DNA from: Artemisia argyi
Taxonomy: Eukaryota; Streptophyta; Magnoliopsida; Asterales; Asteraceae
Direction of reading: 5' to 3'
Assembly (NCBI GenBank): GCA_030686995.1
Contig: CM060697.1
Location: forward strand, 102,270,772 to 102,334,771
DNA: 64,000 bases
Shown: positions 24,196 through 35,939 of the stretch, piece after piece
Layout of the letters: each line of letters opens with the position of its first letter
Numbering within the stretch: the first letter of the stretch is position 1
Made by a program: the position numbers and the translations under genes
The notes under the pieces: model-generated
Databases searched by the model: none
Seen by the model: the letters and a program-made list of their open reading frames with translations, nothing else
Told to the model about the DNA's origin: nothing

Positions 24196-25092
24196 TTAAC
24201 GTGTATCGCTTATGCTCACGTAACCAAGTGTGAGCCATCTAATAGTCGCCTCATCTTTCTTGTATTCGTCTCCTAACTCTAAGCACCCGCGATAATATCT
24301 TTTATTCTTTTCATACGTGTACTTAAGTCCTTTCCTCTTATCATTCTCACTTAGCATTTCCATAGGCGGATACCTACTACACTTTTCCATGGAGAAATCC
24401 TTGAACCTAGGGTGTGTGCGGGGCATTTGATAGACAAATTCTTCATCCCCATCCGAGAATGTAATTAACCCTTCTATGAGTTTTTCATCGAGGTTGGTCA
24501 ATCGTTTGAAAGATCTTCCAAACACAACTTGGGTCAATTTATCTTCAATAAATTCTCCTAGATTCTCCATAACCATGAATTCAACAAGATAAACCAAACT
24601 TCCTACAAACACATGTAATGGTATTGCCATAGCCACAATGTTTTCTCCTTTATATTCTAACTCATCTACCATGATTTTATTGTATTCATTACGTGAGATT
24701 ATGTTCATGGGAAGAGATGAGTTGAGATAGGCATTAAAGCTCTTAAATCCAATCTTACAAGGGAATTGCATGTTAAATGAACTATCACACTCAATCCTAG
24801 TTCTAGGGTCAACATACCTAAGAGGGTTTACTTCTTCTTCCATTCTATCCTCATTAATCACATCACCATCATCAAGATCCTCATCGGAGTCTGAATAGTA
24901 AAAAGGACTAGCCCTATGGTCATTATCATGATCAGACTCTTCCAACTCAGAATTATTGTCAAAGTGGTGGTTGGGTGACAGGTTAGGTGGGTTCTCATTT
25001 TCTGCTAAAGGAAGTGGGGCGGGCATTTGGAAAATCCTACGACGAAAAACACGAATAACAGGAATCAAGCGATCAATGTTATTGTTATCCAT
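24196..25092 (-). CDS. aspartic-protease-like retroelement protein
   Basis: 298 residues, ATG at 25092-25090, no internal stop. Residues 1-90 are acidic and disordered-looking (SDSDEDLDDGD). Residues about 105-215 resemble the degenerate protease-like domain found in 'MAK10-like' Asteraceae retroelement proteins: FPCKIGFKSFNAYL, LPMNIISRNEYN, a VGSLVYLVEFMVMENLGEFI segment, VVFGRSFK. Residues about 225-298 continue with the YQMPRTHPRFKDFS and NKRYYRGCLELGDEY segments. The Asp-Ser/Thr-Gly catalytic triad expected of an active aspartic protease is not seen at the matching place, so activity is doubtful. It is the only protein of element 2 and starts about 165 bases after the primer-binding site. 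Confidence 0.65.
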   Translation of the reverse strand: MDNNNIDRLIPVIRVFRRRIFQMPAPLPLAENENPPNLSPNHHFDNNSELEESDHDNDHRASPFYYSDSDEDLDDGDVINEDRMEEEVNPLRYVDPRTRIECDSSFNMQFPCKIGFKSFNAYLNSSLPMNIISRNEYNKIMVDELEYKGENIVAMAIPLHVFVGSLVYLVEFMVMENLGEFIEDKLTQVVFGRSFKRLTNLDEKLIEGLITFSDGDEEFVYQMPRTHPRFKDFSMEKCSRYPPMEMLSENDKRKGLKYTYEKNKRYYRGCLELGDEYKKDEATIRWLTLGYVSISDTR

Positions 25093-25231
25093 CGAAATTG
25101 TTTACGAACAAAGAACACAAAGAAATAAGATAGACTAAAGAAGACCTAAAAATAAAAATAAAAATCTTACTAGAAAGGAATCTAGCAAGTAGACCTAATA
25201 AAAAGAAATCCTAACCTAGACAATAACTATT

Positions 25232-25255
25232 CCCCAGGCTGCGGCGCCAAAAACT
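25232..25255 (-). other. primer-binding site of element 2
   Basis: The minus strand directly after the 5' LTR reads AGTTTTTGGCGCCGCAGCC. TGGCGCCG is the primer-binding start typical of Athila/Tat-type gypsy elements. This supports the lineage assignment and the minus orientation. Confidence 0.75.
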
Positions 25256-26650
25256 TGATGCGTGGGAATCGCACCTTGCTTTACCTCTCGAGGGATCTCG
25301 CGAGGCTTACAACCCCCACCAGGCAGTGTACCTGATCGTTGTAGTATAGTATAGTGACAAGTACCGGGGGATTGATCGTTCAGCTTAGGAATAGTGTCGC
25401 TAGGATTAGAAAACCTAATTAATAGTTCTAGAGATGAAAGATGATTATTTTTGTGTTTTTATATTTTATGAAAGCAAGTAAAATCTCGGTTTTTAGAAGA
25501 GTGGGCGGAATTAGTTGTTATTCAACTAACCCAAAAACTACTTTGTAACTAATTAAACTAATGAAAATAAAATTAAACTAATATTAAACTAAGGTTGTGA
25601 GCAGTAATTGGAGAAATTGTGTTTACTTAGACTTCATTACTCCCTAGATATCTTTTACATGTCAATTACTTGTTACACTTGTATGAATGACGGGTTGTAT
25701 TCCTTAATACTATTCGTGGAGTGGCATACATAACTCCCCAACTCTATGAGCTCTTATCTCCTCCTACACCATGACCCAGCACAACTATAGGGATTGTAAA
25801 CAGTGGCTCATGCATTAAATACAACCAATAAAGACCTAGTACGCCTCGGTTCATGTTTCTTAAGACGTTCAAGCATGTTACCATTTGGAGATCTGCCAGT
25901 TTTCTTAAGCCTAACATATAAATCATTCATTCAAAACAAGAGTAGACAAGTAATCAACACATAATCAACATCTAGGTTTCATTAGATCTAAGCAAACACA
26001 AGAGAGATCTAGCCTAGCATAGTAGAATTAAGATAAGAACAAAAGATAAACAACCAACACATAGACATATTGATTGAATTAAGAGTATACTTATCTCAAT
26101 TACAATGCAAGGTCTCAAGGGTTTGGAACCCTTGAAAAACCTGTAAAAGAGGCACCAAAATCGTCTTTAGGGTTTCACCAAAACTTCTCTCCTTTAATGA
26201 AAAAACTAGAAAACTATATATAGGAAAATCGTCCTGACGGCGTCAAGAGTAAAATCTGACGCCGCCATACACTTCCTCGAATGCCCTAGATCCAATCGTG
26301 ACGGCCTATGTGACGCCGTCACCACCCACGGTAAATTATTCTTGGCCACTTTGACGCCGTCACCTCTCCATCTGACGCCGTCACCAGCTACGGTAAATTA
26401 TTCTTCATGTCTGACGCCGTCAAGAGCAAACCCTTGACGCCGTCACCTTGTATTTCCAGCTTGGATTTTTGGTACTTTGTCGTTTTCTTCACTTTATGCT
26501 CCAAAAACGTCCAAAATAGCCTCTTTTCCAGAATTCACTCTCCAAACACCTAAAATCACAAAAGGAACGATTTAGGGCAATATTTGATCAAATAAATTCG
26601 GATTCGGGCTTAAATGACCCCCTAAAAACGGATCATTTTTCGCCTCATCA
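25256..26650 (-). repeat. 5' LTR of element 2
   Basis: It is 1395 bp and nearly identical to 20270-21675. The only sizeable difference is an 11-bp loss near 26256 that removes half of one TGACGCCGTCA site by recombination between GCCG words. The remaining array lies at about 26233-26445. Confidence 0.9.
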
Positions 26651-26655
26651 GTAAC

Positions 26656-26693
26656 ATATACTAAATAGAATACACTGAACTTGAAAAAGCTTC
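26656..26693. other. remnant of SAUR spacer between two insertions
   Basis: ATATACTAAATAGAATACAC...GAAAAAGCTTC matches 60009-60050 in the duplicated spacer, so the sequence to its left (20269) and right (46185) was once contiguous with it. Confidence 0.8.
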
Positions 26694-26706
26694 TAAAGGA
26701 GAACAA

Positions 26707-29700
26707 TATCACACCCCACGATTTCAGGTCATTTTTCCTAACCTCAACATATTACTATTCACCAATTACTATTCATCGATCACTATTCATCATTTTACTA
26801 TTCATCATTTTTTAGGTCAATTTGATATTTCGAGAAACATTCAAAAATTTCACTATTCACATGACACTATTCATTTCCGAGAGAAAACCACTATTTATGT
26901 GCATTACTCATTTCATCGTAAATTTAGTTTACGGGTATTCAAAATTCGCGTAACCGTATTGGTTCAGGAGCGAATTCATGCATTATCATTGGGACATTTC
27001 ATACGGACTAGAAATAGTCTGCATATCATCATTATGACACTTGCATATTATTCCAGTCGTAGGATATTTAAATTAGTACTTTTGGTATAATTAACTTTTA
27101 CGTTTAATTATTTCTAAATAAACGTTAACACGCGATGAATAATGTGACTAACACGTCCGACACTCCCGACTATGATCCCAATATATTTTTGTATTCATTT
27201 TAATAATATAAAAATTATAATATTAATTTACCCGGTGTTTTGGAAATTTATTTAATTATTATCGTAAGTTTACTAAAATTACGACGGTTTTCGTAGAAAT
27301 TAAATAATAATTATCTAAACACTCAATATTTATACCCATCATACTTTTACAATTTTTACGACTTTATTATGTCCCGGTTAACTCCATTAAAATTTATTTT
27401 TAATTAACTCGGTACCCGGTATTCCCAAAAACTATTAATATATACATACTAATACTAATAATACACCACTATCTTACACATTACACTCTTTTCTTCTCTT
27501 TTTCACTAGATGCCCCCCCCCCCCCCCCCCCATCCCCATTTCTTACCGGGATATGCCTTCCTTGTTGGGTGGGGGGCTCGGTACCAAAAAGGGACACGGA
27601 CTTGAGATGGTTCCGCCAAATACCATTTTTTTTATACAATATTACCTAATGTATATCATATACATATACTAAAAACACTCCATTATTAGTTCATTTCCAA
27701 GATCTAAAAGCAACACATATTTCTTTTTCTCTCTTGGGGTGCTCGGCCTAAACAAGAAAACAAGAAGAAACCATAGATTTTCAAGCTCAAGTAAATTATC
27801 AAGTATAGTTTGTACTCCTTTTAGGGTTTTGAAATATAAACTCAAGGTTTACATAGGTTTTCATCCTCAAAATTTCCTTAATCTTTCAAGTAAGTGTATG
27901 AAACTCATCCATATGATTTTACCAAGTTTTTACAATATTCATATGATATATATACTAGATCTACATGCATATGCTATTTATACCACTTCATTTTAAACAT
28001 ATCTAACTTTTGAGCCCTAGAAATTGATTATAGTTAGATCCTTGTTAGATCCACTTGATTTATGATGTTTAGGAACCCATGACACCCTAAGAAGGTGCAT
28101 GGTAGGATTAGACTAGTTTTGTGGTGATTGAAACTGGTTTGGTTGAAGTTAGAACTAGATTGGAACCCTAGAAATGGTTTTGAAACAATACAAATACCTA
28201 CTGTCACTATTTTTAAAACGTGGGAAACTCAGTAGGTGATAGGTAATTTTTGACCAAAGATTTAGAAAATACTTTCAAAAACGAAGCCGTGGGCGAAAGA
28301 ACGGATTAAAACGAGCTTATAACGAAGAAGTTATGATTTTTGCAAGTTATTTGACGAAAACTATTTTTCTGAAAAACTGCATGCTGTTTGACAATTTTTG
28401 ACGGACAAATAGAGGCGTTAGACGTAACCTAGTGGAGCCGAGCTATCAAAAATATATTAGTACATACTAAGATGAATCCGTGGATATAAAGAACGAGGAA
28501 AACGAACTTAAAACGACCAAGTTATACACGTTTTAAAATCGTCAAAACTATATATATATTTAGTCACTACTAGAAATAATCTAACTACGTACTAAATGAT
28601 ATATTTTTTAGATTTCTTATTCAAGAAGTTTATTTTTAACTAACGAAGTACGTACGACCCAAGGTTTATTTATGCGACTACTAGACGTTATTTTAAGGTT
28701 TTCAAGACGAGGAATATAACACTAACATATTATATACGATATATTACGATAAGTTTCTATACTTCTAATTGGACATATTTTTCCTAAGTATAGAAATTAC
28801 CTACTTTGACGATAACAAGTATTTTCAAGTTACGAGTGGTATAGGTATCATGTGCATGATTATTCCTTATAACATTACTTGATCTAAAGTAGATCATATT
28901 CATTCATTTAGGTTGCGGCTAGTGTACGTGCCTTGTTGTCCCGATCATTTCATCTCATCGTACTATCATTTAAGGTGAGTTTTCATAGCCCCGTTTTCAA
29001 TTACTTATTTGATTTCAAATCCCACGGGGGAGAATACATTGCATCAATTATTTTTGTACATGCCCAAGTATTAAATTCCATACATTGCTTATGTTGCCTT
29101 CCTACCAAGTTAAGTCCCCTTTATTATCATGGACCGTTAATTATAATGCCAAGCGAGAATGAGTGAATAGATCTATTGAGGGTGACGCCTCCATTCGTGT
29201 TTGGGTTGCTCCAACGGGTACGAATGCATTTCATGTCTAAACTATATGAGTGCCTGGTAAACACTCTTTTGGGGCCAATACAATATTATGTCTAGCTTCG
29301 GGGTCATGAGCTTAAGAGATAATGTAGCATTTTGACATTTTTGTCGGTTTACTTTATACTTGTGGCTTATGTACATACGATTTAACTTACAAACCTATGA
29401 TTATTCACCAACATTATTGTTGACCGTTTTCGCAATGTATTTTCAGGTAACTAAGACATATTCCTCATGACATGCATGGAGTCATTTCATTGAGTATCAA
29501 GGATGACGCGTCTCATTTTGGATTTCATGCACTTATGAACTATCGTTTGATTGTACTAAACTTATTTACTTAAACTTTCTAACTCTTTTGGGACCTATGT
29601 TTTATAACTCTGAATATTTTGAATGAATCAAATGATGTATTTTCAAAACGACACTTTAGGTCGTTCAATATAACTGTAACTGTGGTGCTATGACAGTCAC

Positions 29701-29749
29701 CCCCAGGTATTCCATTCCGCTGCCAGTCAGGTATTTTGGGGGTGTGACA
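26707..29749 (+). repeat. LTR1 of chromovirus B
   Basis: About 3.04 kb, from TATCACACC to GGTGTGACA, with near-identical LTR2 at 35940-38932. The first 190 bp hold many CTATTCA/CTATTCATC words. A run of 19 C at 27513-27531 (13 in LTR2) is followed by a roughly 90-bp patch (about 27545-27635) unlike LTR2. Confidence 0.9.
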
Positions 29750-29752
29750 GAT

Positions 29753-29765
29753 TGGCATCAGAGCT
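29753..29765 (+). other. primer-binding site of chromovirus B
   Basis: TGGCATCAGAGCT starts three bases after the LTR, close to the usual TGGTATCAGAGC initiator-Met site. The same sequence follows LTR2 at about 38936. Confidence 0.8.
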
Positions 29766-29923
29766 AAGGTTATAGCGAACTAGGATGCATCAGGGACCCT
29801 AGACTATAACCACATCATCATAGCATATCATCATTTCATCATAAGTGCATAATTATTTTTTTAGGTATTTCCATTACGCGAGTTATTTATTTTTATTTCA
29901 CCTTGATTCACAGAGTTAAGTCT

Positions 29924-30810
29924 TCAGACCCGAACATTGTCATACTTTACTCTGTCTCATACTCTGATGTTGAGTGTTCTTTGTCTTCCACTGCTTTTTC
30001 ACCACCACCCATTCCTCCAGTACCTGTATTGCCACCTTTGGCATCAGGTGAGGATACCGAGCCTTTTGAGGAGGAAGAGACGGCTCCTACTCCTCATGTC
30101 TCTCCTATTGCACCACTTGAGGTTACCCGTGTACCTACTGACATATCATCCCCTGCTACTACTATTCCCTCATAACCAAGACTTATGTTTCCCCGTAGTA
30201 AGACCACTCTAGTTGCTAGGAAGAGTGTTCGCCCTGCTACATCTACTTTTAGGATCCCTGCTATTCCTACATTACCTACACCACCACCAGCCATACCCAC
30301 TACTACTTCTATATCTACCTCACTCTTGCTGCTCAGGAAGCGTGCAAGGTTTACCACCCCAGCTTCACCTACTACTGAGCACGTACTTTGGATGCTCAAC
30401 AGGATCAGGTTGATATGTTGGGTTTTAGGGTAGATGAGATTATCACTACTCGACTTGAGGAGGTCGAGGAGCAGGTTGAGGGGTTGATCTTAGGCAGGGT
30501 TAGCATAGACGTGTCTTACCATGGACTTGAGGCACGACAGGAGATGCACCAGGATCTGATTGATCAGCTTAGAGATGAGCTACCTGAGATACGGGATAGA
30601 GCCCAGATGACACAGGAGACTCAGGGTGAGCAGGCACACCAGTTGGCAGTGGCTCAGGAGAGGTTGACTATAATGGAGGGCAGGGATGCTGCTCTTCAGC
30701 TTCGAGTTCAGCATCTAGAGGAGATTGTCGTCATGATGGACAGGGAGATCTGTCGTCTTAGGAGTGCACCTGGAGCACCTGGACCATCTAGAGCACCTAA
30801 AGGAGCCTAG
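29924..30810 (+). pseudogene. extra ORF upstream of gag: Pro-rich and coiled-coil protein, broken
   Basis: Roughly 295 codons between the primer-binding site and gag. The first part is Ser/Pro/Thr-rich with an acidic EDTEPFEEEE patch. The last about 140 codons (30388-30810) are a heptad-like, Glu/Gln/Arg-rich coiled coil (TRLEEVEEQVEGL, RDELPEIRDRAQ, AVAQERLTIMEGR). Here the start codon is AAG where the second copy (39102) has ATG; a TAA lies at 30173-30175, and the frame changes near 30385, consistent with a one-base loss. It has no zinc knuckle and does not look like gag. The role is unknown; a coiled-coil accessory particle protein is a guess. Confidence 0.6.
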
Positions 30811-31313
30811 ACATAGACTTGTATTGTATTAGCTTTTACTATTTTCCTAGTCCTGAGGTGTGGGACATAGTTCAAGAACTTGTAGTCTTTTGGTTGTTGT
30901 ACAAACAAATATATCAAGTGTGACTCTACTATGTTGGAAATGTTGTGCTATATATTAAATCGGTCCATGTAGGCCGAAATTTTCATATATTATATTCATG
31001 TGTTGTGATTATATTTATGATGTTTCGTAGTTGCTCTTTATTGTTATCGTATTTATACATGTTGTGGTTGTATTTATACATGTCGTGGTTGTATTTATAC
31101 AGGTTGTGGTTGTATTTATACATGTCGTGGTTGTATTTGTACAGGTTGTGATTGTATTTATACATGTCATGGTTGTATTTATACATGTCCTGGTTGTGTT
31201 TATACTCGTTGTGGTTGTATATATATACATGTTGTGGGTGTATACCTTTGGTACGATGACTATTTCTATTATGATTTTTCTCATGGTTGTTTCCATTGTG
31301 ATTTATCAGAAGT
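30811..31313 (+). other. spacer between the extra ORF and gag
   Basis: No coding sequence is seen. It contains the 21-bp tandem repeat described separately and ends at the gag ATG (31314). Confidence 0.6.
31047..31240. repeat. 21-bp tandem repeat
   Basis: About nine units of GTGGTTGTATTTATACATGTC type, with CATG/CAGG and TCGTGG/TTGTGG alternation. The unit length is a multiple of three, which leaves open frames on both strands; these are artefacts of the repeat. Confidence 0.85.
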
Positions 31314-32417
31314 ATGGCACCAAGGAAAGGTAAGGCTGCACCAGAAACACCCGCTATGACTCAAGCCTCTATCCGCAAGTTGGTCAGGGATAGTATAGCA
31401 GAAGCTCTAGAAGTTGAGAGAGCTGAGGTTGCTGCAAGAGCTGCAGAAACTGCATCTAATACAGGGATGGTTGAACCCACTAATAATAGGCGTGAATGTA
31501 CATGGAAGGATTTCAAGATTAGTGATCCTATCAAGTTTAAGGGCACTGAAGGAGCGGATGCTTTGATCCGCTGGTTTGAAAAGACTGAGAATGTATTCCT
31601 CATGTGCGGTTGTCCGGACGTCAGCAAGGTAAAATTTGCTACAGGTATGCTTCTTGATGAAGCTATGTCTTGGTGGAATTCTTATGCTCAGCCGATTGTT
31701 ATGGAAAATGCCCACAAGCTCACTTGGGATCAATTCAAGAAATTGATGACAAAGAAGTTTTGCCCTCGTACTGAGGTGCAAAAGTTGGAAACAGAATTTT
31801 ATGAGCTGGTAACTAAAGGCGATGACATCGAGACCTACATCAGGAGGTTTTAAGAGTTGGCTGTACTATGTCCAACTATGGTTCCCGACGATGAGAAAAA
31901 TATGGAAAACTTCATTGGTGGACTGCCTGAAAGTATTCGAGGGGATGTGATTTCTTTTGATCCTCAAACAATGGAAGAGGATATCCGAATAACTCAAAAA
32001 CTCATGGTTCAAGTGGTAAAAGGAAAATCTGCTGTCAACAACAATAACTGTACAAACAACACCAACTACAACAACACTCGAAACAACAACTATAACAACA
32101 ATCGAAACCGCAACTATCCCAATAACCGAAACAACAACCCAAACAATAACAACAACAACAACAAGAGGAGGTTTGACTACAACCAAGGTGGAAATACTAT
32201 TCAGCCACCACCTAAGAGGCAAGAAGTGGCAAGGGCCTATGCTGCAGGGCCAACCGAAAGGAAAGGATATGAGGGTAATCTACCCAAGTGTGAAAAGTGT
32301 CAGAAACATCATAACCCAGGACGTTGCCCAGATCCATGTGGCAACTGTAAGAAGATTGGTCACTACACCAAAGATTGCAGGTTCCAAACTTGGGTGACAA
32401 TCAGAAACCACCAGTAA
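31314..32417 (+). pseudogene. chromovirus B gag, one stop
   Basis: ATG at 31314. Residues about 65-175 are a retrotransposon gag core: FKGTEGADALIRWFEKTE, AMSWWNSY, and a WDQFKKLMTKKFCPR segment. A TAA (31851-31853) interrupts the frame, which then continues (ENFIGGLPESIRGDV) through an Asn-rich linker to two Cys/His knuckles (CEKCQKHHNPGRC and [14 protein letters not shown]). The frame is lost just after the second knuckle, where the pol frame takes over by a one-base shift near 32380. In intact relatives gag and pol are usually one frame, so this is decay and not programmed shifting. Confidence 0.85.
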
Positions 32418-35400
32418 CATGTTTTGGCTGTGGAGAAATTGGACACTTTAGGAATGAGTGCCCACAGAAGAAGAATCAAGGAGCTGGAAACCAAGGTGGA
32501 AGGGCTCGAGGAAGAGCTTATGTTATGGGAGGAGAAGATGTCAAAGAGGACCCGAATGTTGTTGCGGGTATGTTCCTCGTTAATAATCGTTATGCATCCA
32601 TTTTATTTGATTCAGGAGCGGATAGAAGTTTTGTTTCTATTGCATTTGCACCTTTACTTAACATAGAACCAACCCCATTAGACATTTCCTATATCGTTGA
32701 ATTAGCCGATGGGTCTTTAGTTAACACCAACACCATTGTTCGTGGTTGCACAATAAATTTCCTAAACCACCCATTCAATATAGACCTTATGCCCGTAGAA
32801 CTTGGAAGTTTCGACGTTGTTATCGGTATGGATTGGTTCTCTCGGCATCGAGCGAGAATTATTTGTGATGAGAAAGTTGTTCACCTTCCTTATAACGGTG
32901 AAACTTTGGTTGTTCATGGAGAGCGAAGTGGAACTAGACTCAGTATTATATCATGCATTAAAACTGAGAAGTACATAAAGAAGGGTTGTTATGCATTCTT
33001 GGCTCACATCACGGAGAAGAAGTCGGATGAGAAACGACTTGAAGATGTGCCAATTGTTAAGGAATATCCAGAAGTTTTTCCTGAAGAATTGCCAGGACTT
33101 CCGCCTACACGCCAAGTTGAGTTTCAAATTGAATTAGTGCCAGGAGCTACACCAATTGCGCGAGCACCATATAGACTTGCACCTTCGGAAATGCAAGAGT
33201 TGTCAAATCAATTACAAGAACTTTTGGACAAAGGATTCATTAGACTGAGTTCCTCGCCTTGGGGAGTGCCGGTTTTGTTTGTGAAGAAGAAGGATGGAAC
33301 TTTTAGAATGTGCATCGACTATCATGAGCTGAACAAGTTAACGGTGAAGAACCGTTATCCACTCACCAGAATCGACAACTTGTTCGACCAGTTACAAGGT
33401 TCCAGTTTTTATTCCAAGATTGATTTAAGATCCGGTTACCATCAACTTAGAGTTCGGGAAGAGGATATCCCCAAGACGGCATTTAGAACACATTATGGCC
33501 ATTATGAGTTTCAAGTAATGTCTTTCGGATTAACCAACGCACCTGCGGTATTTATGGATCTCATGAATAGGGTGTGCAAACCGTATCTTGATAAGTTTGT
33601 GATCGTATTCATTGACGATATCTTGATTTATTCCAAGAGTAAGGAAGAGCACGAAGAACACCTCAGAACAATCCTGGAACTACTCAAGAAGGAGCAATTG
33701 TATGCCAAATTTTCAAAGTGTGATTTTTGGATACGAAGAGTTCAATTTCTTGGCCATGTCATTTATAGCCAAGGATTACAAGTCGACCCAGCAAATATCG
33801 AGGCAGTTAAGGATTGGGCTACGCCCAAGTCTCCTACGGAAATTCGTCAATTCCTAGGACTTACCGGATATTACAGAAGGTTTATTGAAGGGTTTTCCAA
33901 GATAGCGAAGTCGTTGACAAAGCTGACACAAAGGAATCAAAAGTACGAGTGGGGAGAGAAACAAGAGTCCGCATTTCAGTTATTGAAACAGAAGCTTTGT
34001 AGCGCACCGATTTTGTCACTACCCGAAGGTATTGAGAACTTTGTGGTATATTGCGATGCTTCGCATCAAGGACTTGGAGTTGTGCTAATGCAAAATGAGA
34101 AGGTGATAGCTTATGCATCTAGACAGCTTAAGACACACGAGAAGAATTACACTACACACGACTTGGAGTTGGGTGCGGTAGTTTTTGCACTCAAGATTTG
34201 GAGACACTACCTTTATGGTACCAAGTGCATAATTTTTACCGACCATAAGAGCTTACAGCATATACTTGATCAGAAGGAACTCAATATGAGACAACGTCGT
34301 TGGCTAGAATTGTTGAGTGATTACGAATGTGAAATCCGATATCACCCAGGAAAAGCGAATGTTGTAGCAGATGCACTTAGCCGAAAAGAACGACTCAAAC
34401 CTTTCAGAGTTAGGTCATTGGGAATGACAATCATTTCGCCATTACCATCAAAAATTTTAGAAGCTCAGATTGAGGCTCTCAAAGAAGAAAATCGACCACA
34501 TGAGAAACTGTATGGTATGCCAGAAAACAAAAATGGCTTTATAAAGAGATCAGATGGAGTGTTATGCTTCAAGGACCGAAGTTGGATACCACTCTATGGT
34601 GGGATACGAGAATTGATTATGCATGAATCACACAAGTCGAAGTACTCTATTCATCCAGGTTCTGATAAGATGTATCAGGATCTTAAAAAGCTTTATTGGT
34701 GGCCGACCATGAAAGCGGAAATAGCTACTTACGTCAGCAAATGCCTTACTTGTGCTAAAGTGAAAGCCGAGTACCAGAAACCGTCAGGATTACTTCAACA
34801 ACCAGAGATTCCACAATGGAAGTGGGAACGTATTACAATGGACTTTGTCACTAAACTTCCCAAGACGTCAGGAGGTTACGATGCTATTTGGGTAATTGTT
34901 GATCGTCTTACCAAATCAGCTCATTTCATACCCATTAGAGAGACTTATTCCATGGAATAACTTGCTAGACTTTATGTCAAGGAAATAGTCTCAAGACACG
35001 GTGCACCAGTTTCCATCATTTCCGACAGATATAGTCGTTTTACTTCAAACTTTTGGCGGTCATTACAAGATTCTTTTGGATCCAAGTTAGACATGAGCAC
35101 TGCTTACCATCCTCAGACCGATGGTCAGATCGAGAGAACTATTTAGACACTTGAGGACATGCTTAGGGCATGTGTGATTGACTTTGGAAATGGTTGGGCT
35201 AACCATTTGCCGTTGATCGAGTTTTCCTATAACAACAGTTACCATTCGAGCATTAAAGCACCACCATTCGAGGCACTTTATGGTCGTAAGTGTCGATCTC
35301 CAGTTTGTTGGGCCGAAGTCGGTGATGTACAATGTACTGGCCCGGAGATGGTTCAAGAAACAACAGAAAAGATAATTCAGATTCGAGAAAGACTCGAAAC

Positions 35401-35905
35401 TGCTAGAAGTCGACAGAAAAGTTGCGCAGATGTTCGACGCAAACCATTGGAATTTCAGGTCGGAGACAAAGTCATGTTGAAAGTCTCGCCTTGGAAGGGC
35501 GTGATACGATTTGGAAAATGCGGGAAGTTGAACCCGAGATACATTGGTCCATTTAAGATACTGGAAAGGATTGGTCCGGTAGCTTACAAACTTGAACTTC
35601 CGTCAGAACTCAGCAACATACACAACACGTTTCATGTCTCGAACCTCAAGAAATGTCTTTCGGACGAGTCTGCCATTATACCATTAGAAGAAATACAACT
35701 CAATGACAAGCTTAACTTCGTGGAGGAACCAGTTGAAATTATGGACCGCGAGGTCAAACAATTGAAGCAGAGTCGAATTCCGATCGTGAAAGTTCGCTGG
35801 AATTCTCGAAGAGGTCCCGAGTTTACTTGGGAACGAGAAGACCAAATGCGACTAAAGTATCCACAACTTTTCACCAAGCCAATTTCCGAGACCAACACTA
35901 GCTGA
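32375..35905 (+). pseudogene. chromovirus B pol polyprotein with two stops
   Basis: Domains in order: CCHC knuckle ([14 protein letters not shown]), aspartic protease (FDSGADRSF, near 32606), reverse transcriptase (FIDDILIYS, near 33608), RNase H (CDASHQGLG, near 34052), integrase with an HHCC-type segment (about 34650-34750), first Asp near 34840, second Asp near 35022, and Glu in DGQIER near 35125. The C-terminal 50 residues (about 35740-35890) form a chromodomain-like module ending [21 protein letters not shown] at 34958-34960 and TAG at 35145-35147 break integrase. A residue after the second catalytic Asp is also changed (DRYSRF). The chromodomain directs integration to chromatin in this lineage. 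Confidence 0.9.
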
Positions 35906-35919
35906 ATTCAGGGACTGAA

Positions 35920-35939
35920 TTCCTTTTTGGGTGGGCGAC
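35920..35939 (+). other. polypurine-tract region of chromovirus B
   Basis: The sequence directly before LTR2, TCCTTTTTGGGTGGGCGAC, is where the plus-strand primer is expected. It is only partly purine (GGGTGGGCGA), so the exact tract is uncertain. Confidence 0.4.

Larger units (their letters stand above)
20270..26650 (-). mobile_element. complete non-autonomous Athila-style gypsy element 2 (protease-like only)
   Basis: LTRs at 20270-21675 and 25256-26650 have TG...CA ends, with a perfect GTAAC duplication at 20265-20269 and 26651-26655. By eye the LTRs differ by a few substitutions and one 11-bp deletion, so the insertion is recent. In minus-strand order: 5' LTR, primer-binding site, a 298-codon protease-like frame, 2.5 kb of conserved non-coding DNA, 3' LTR. 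It shares the LTR and non-coding region with element 1 but carries a different coding piece. It cannot replicate alone because no RT or integrase is present. Confidence 0.9.

Noticed and set aside
30945..31333. Overlapping open frames of 70-100 codons on both strands rich in Val/Tyr/Asn
   Set aside because: By-product of the 21-bp tandem repeat upstream of the chromovirus gag.
32375..32417. Programmed frameshift between gag and pol of chromovirus B
   Set aside because: The frame change follows an in-frame stop in gag and there are further stops in integrase; general decay is simpler, and no slippery site was apparent.
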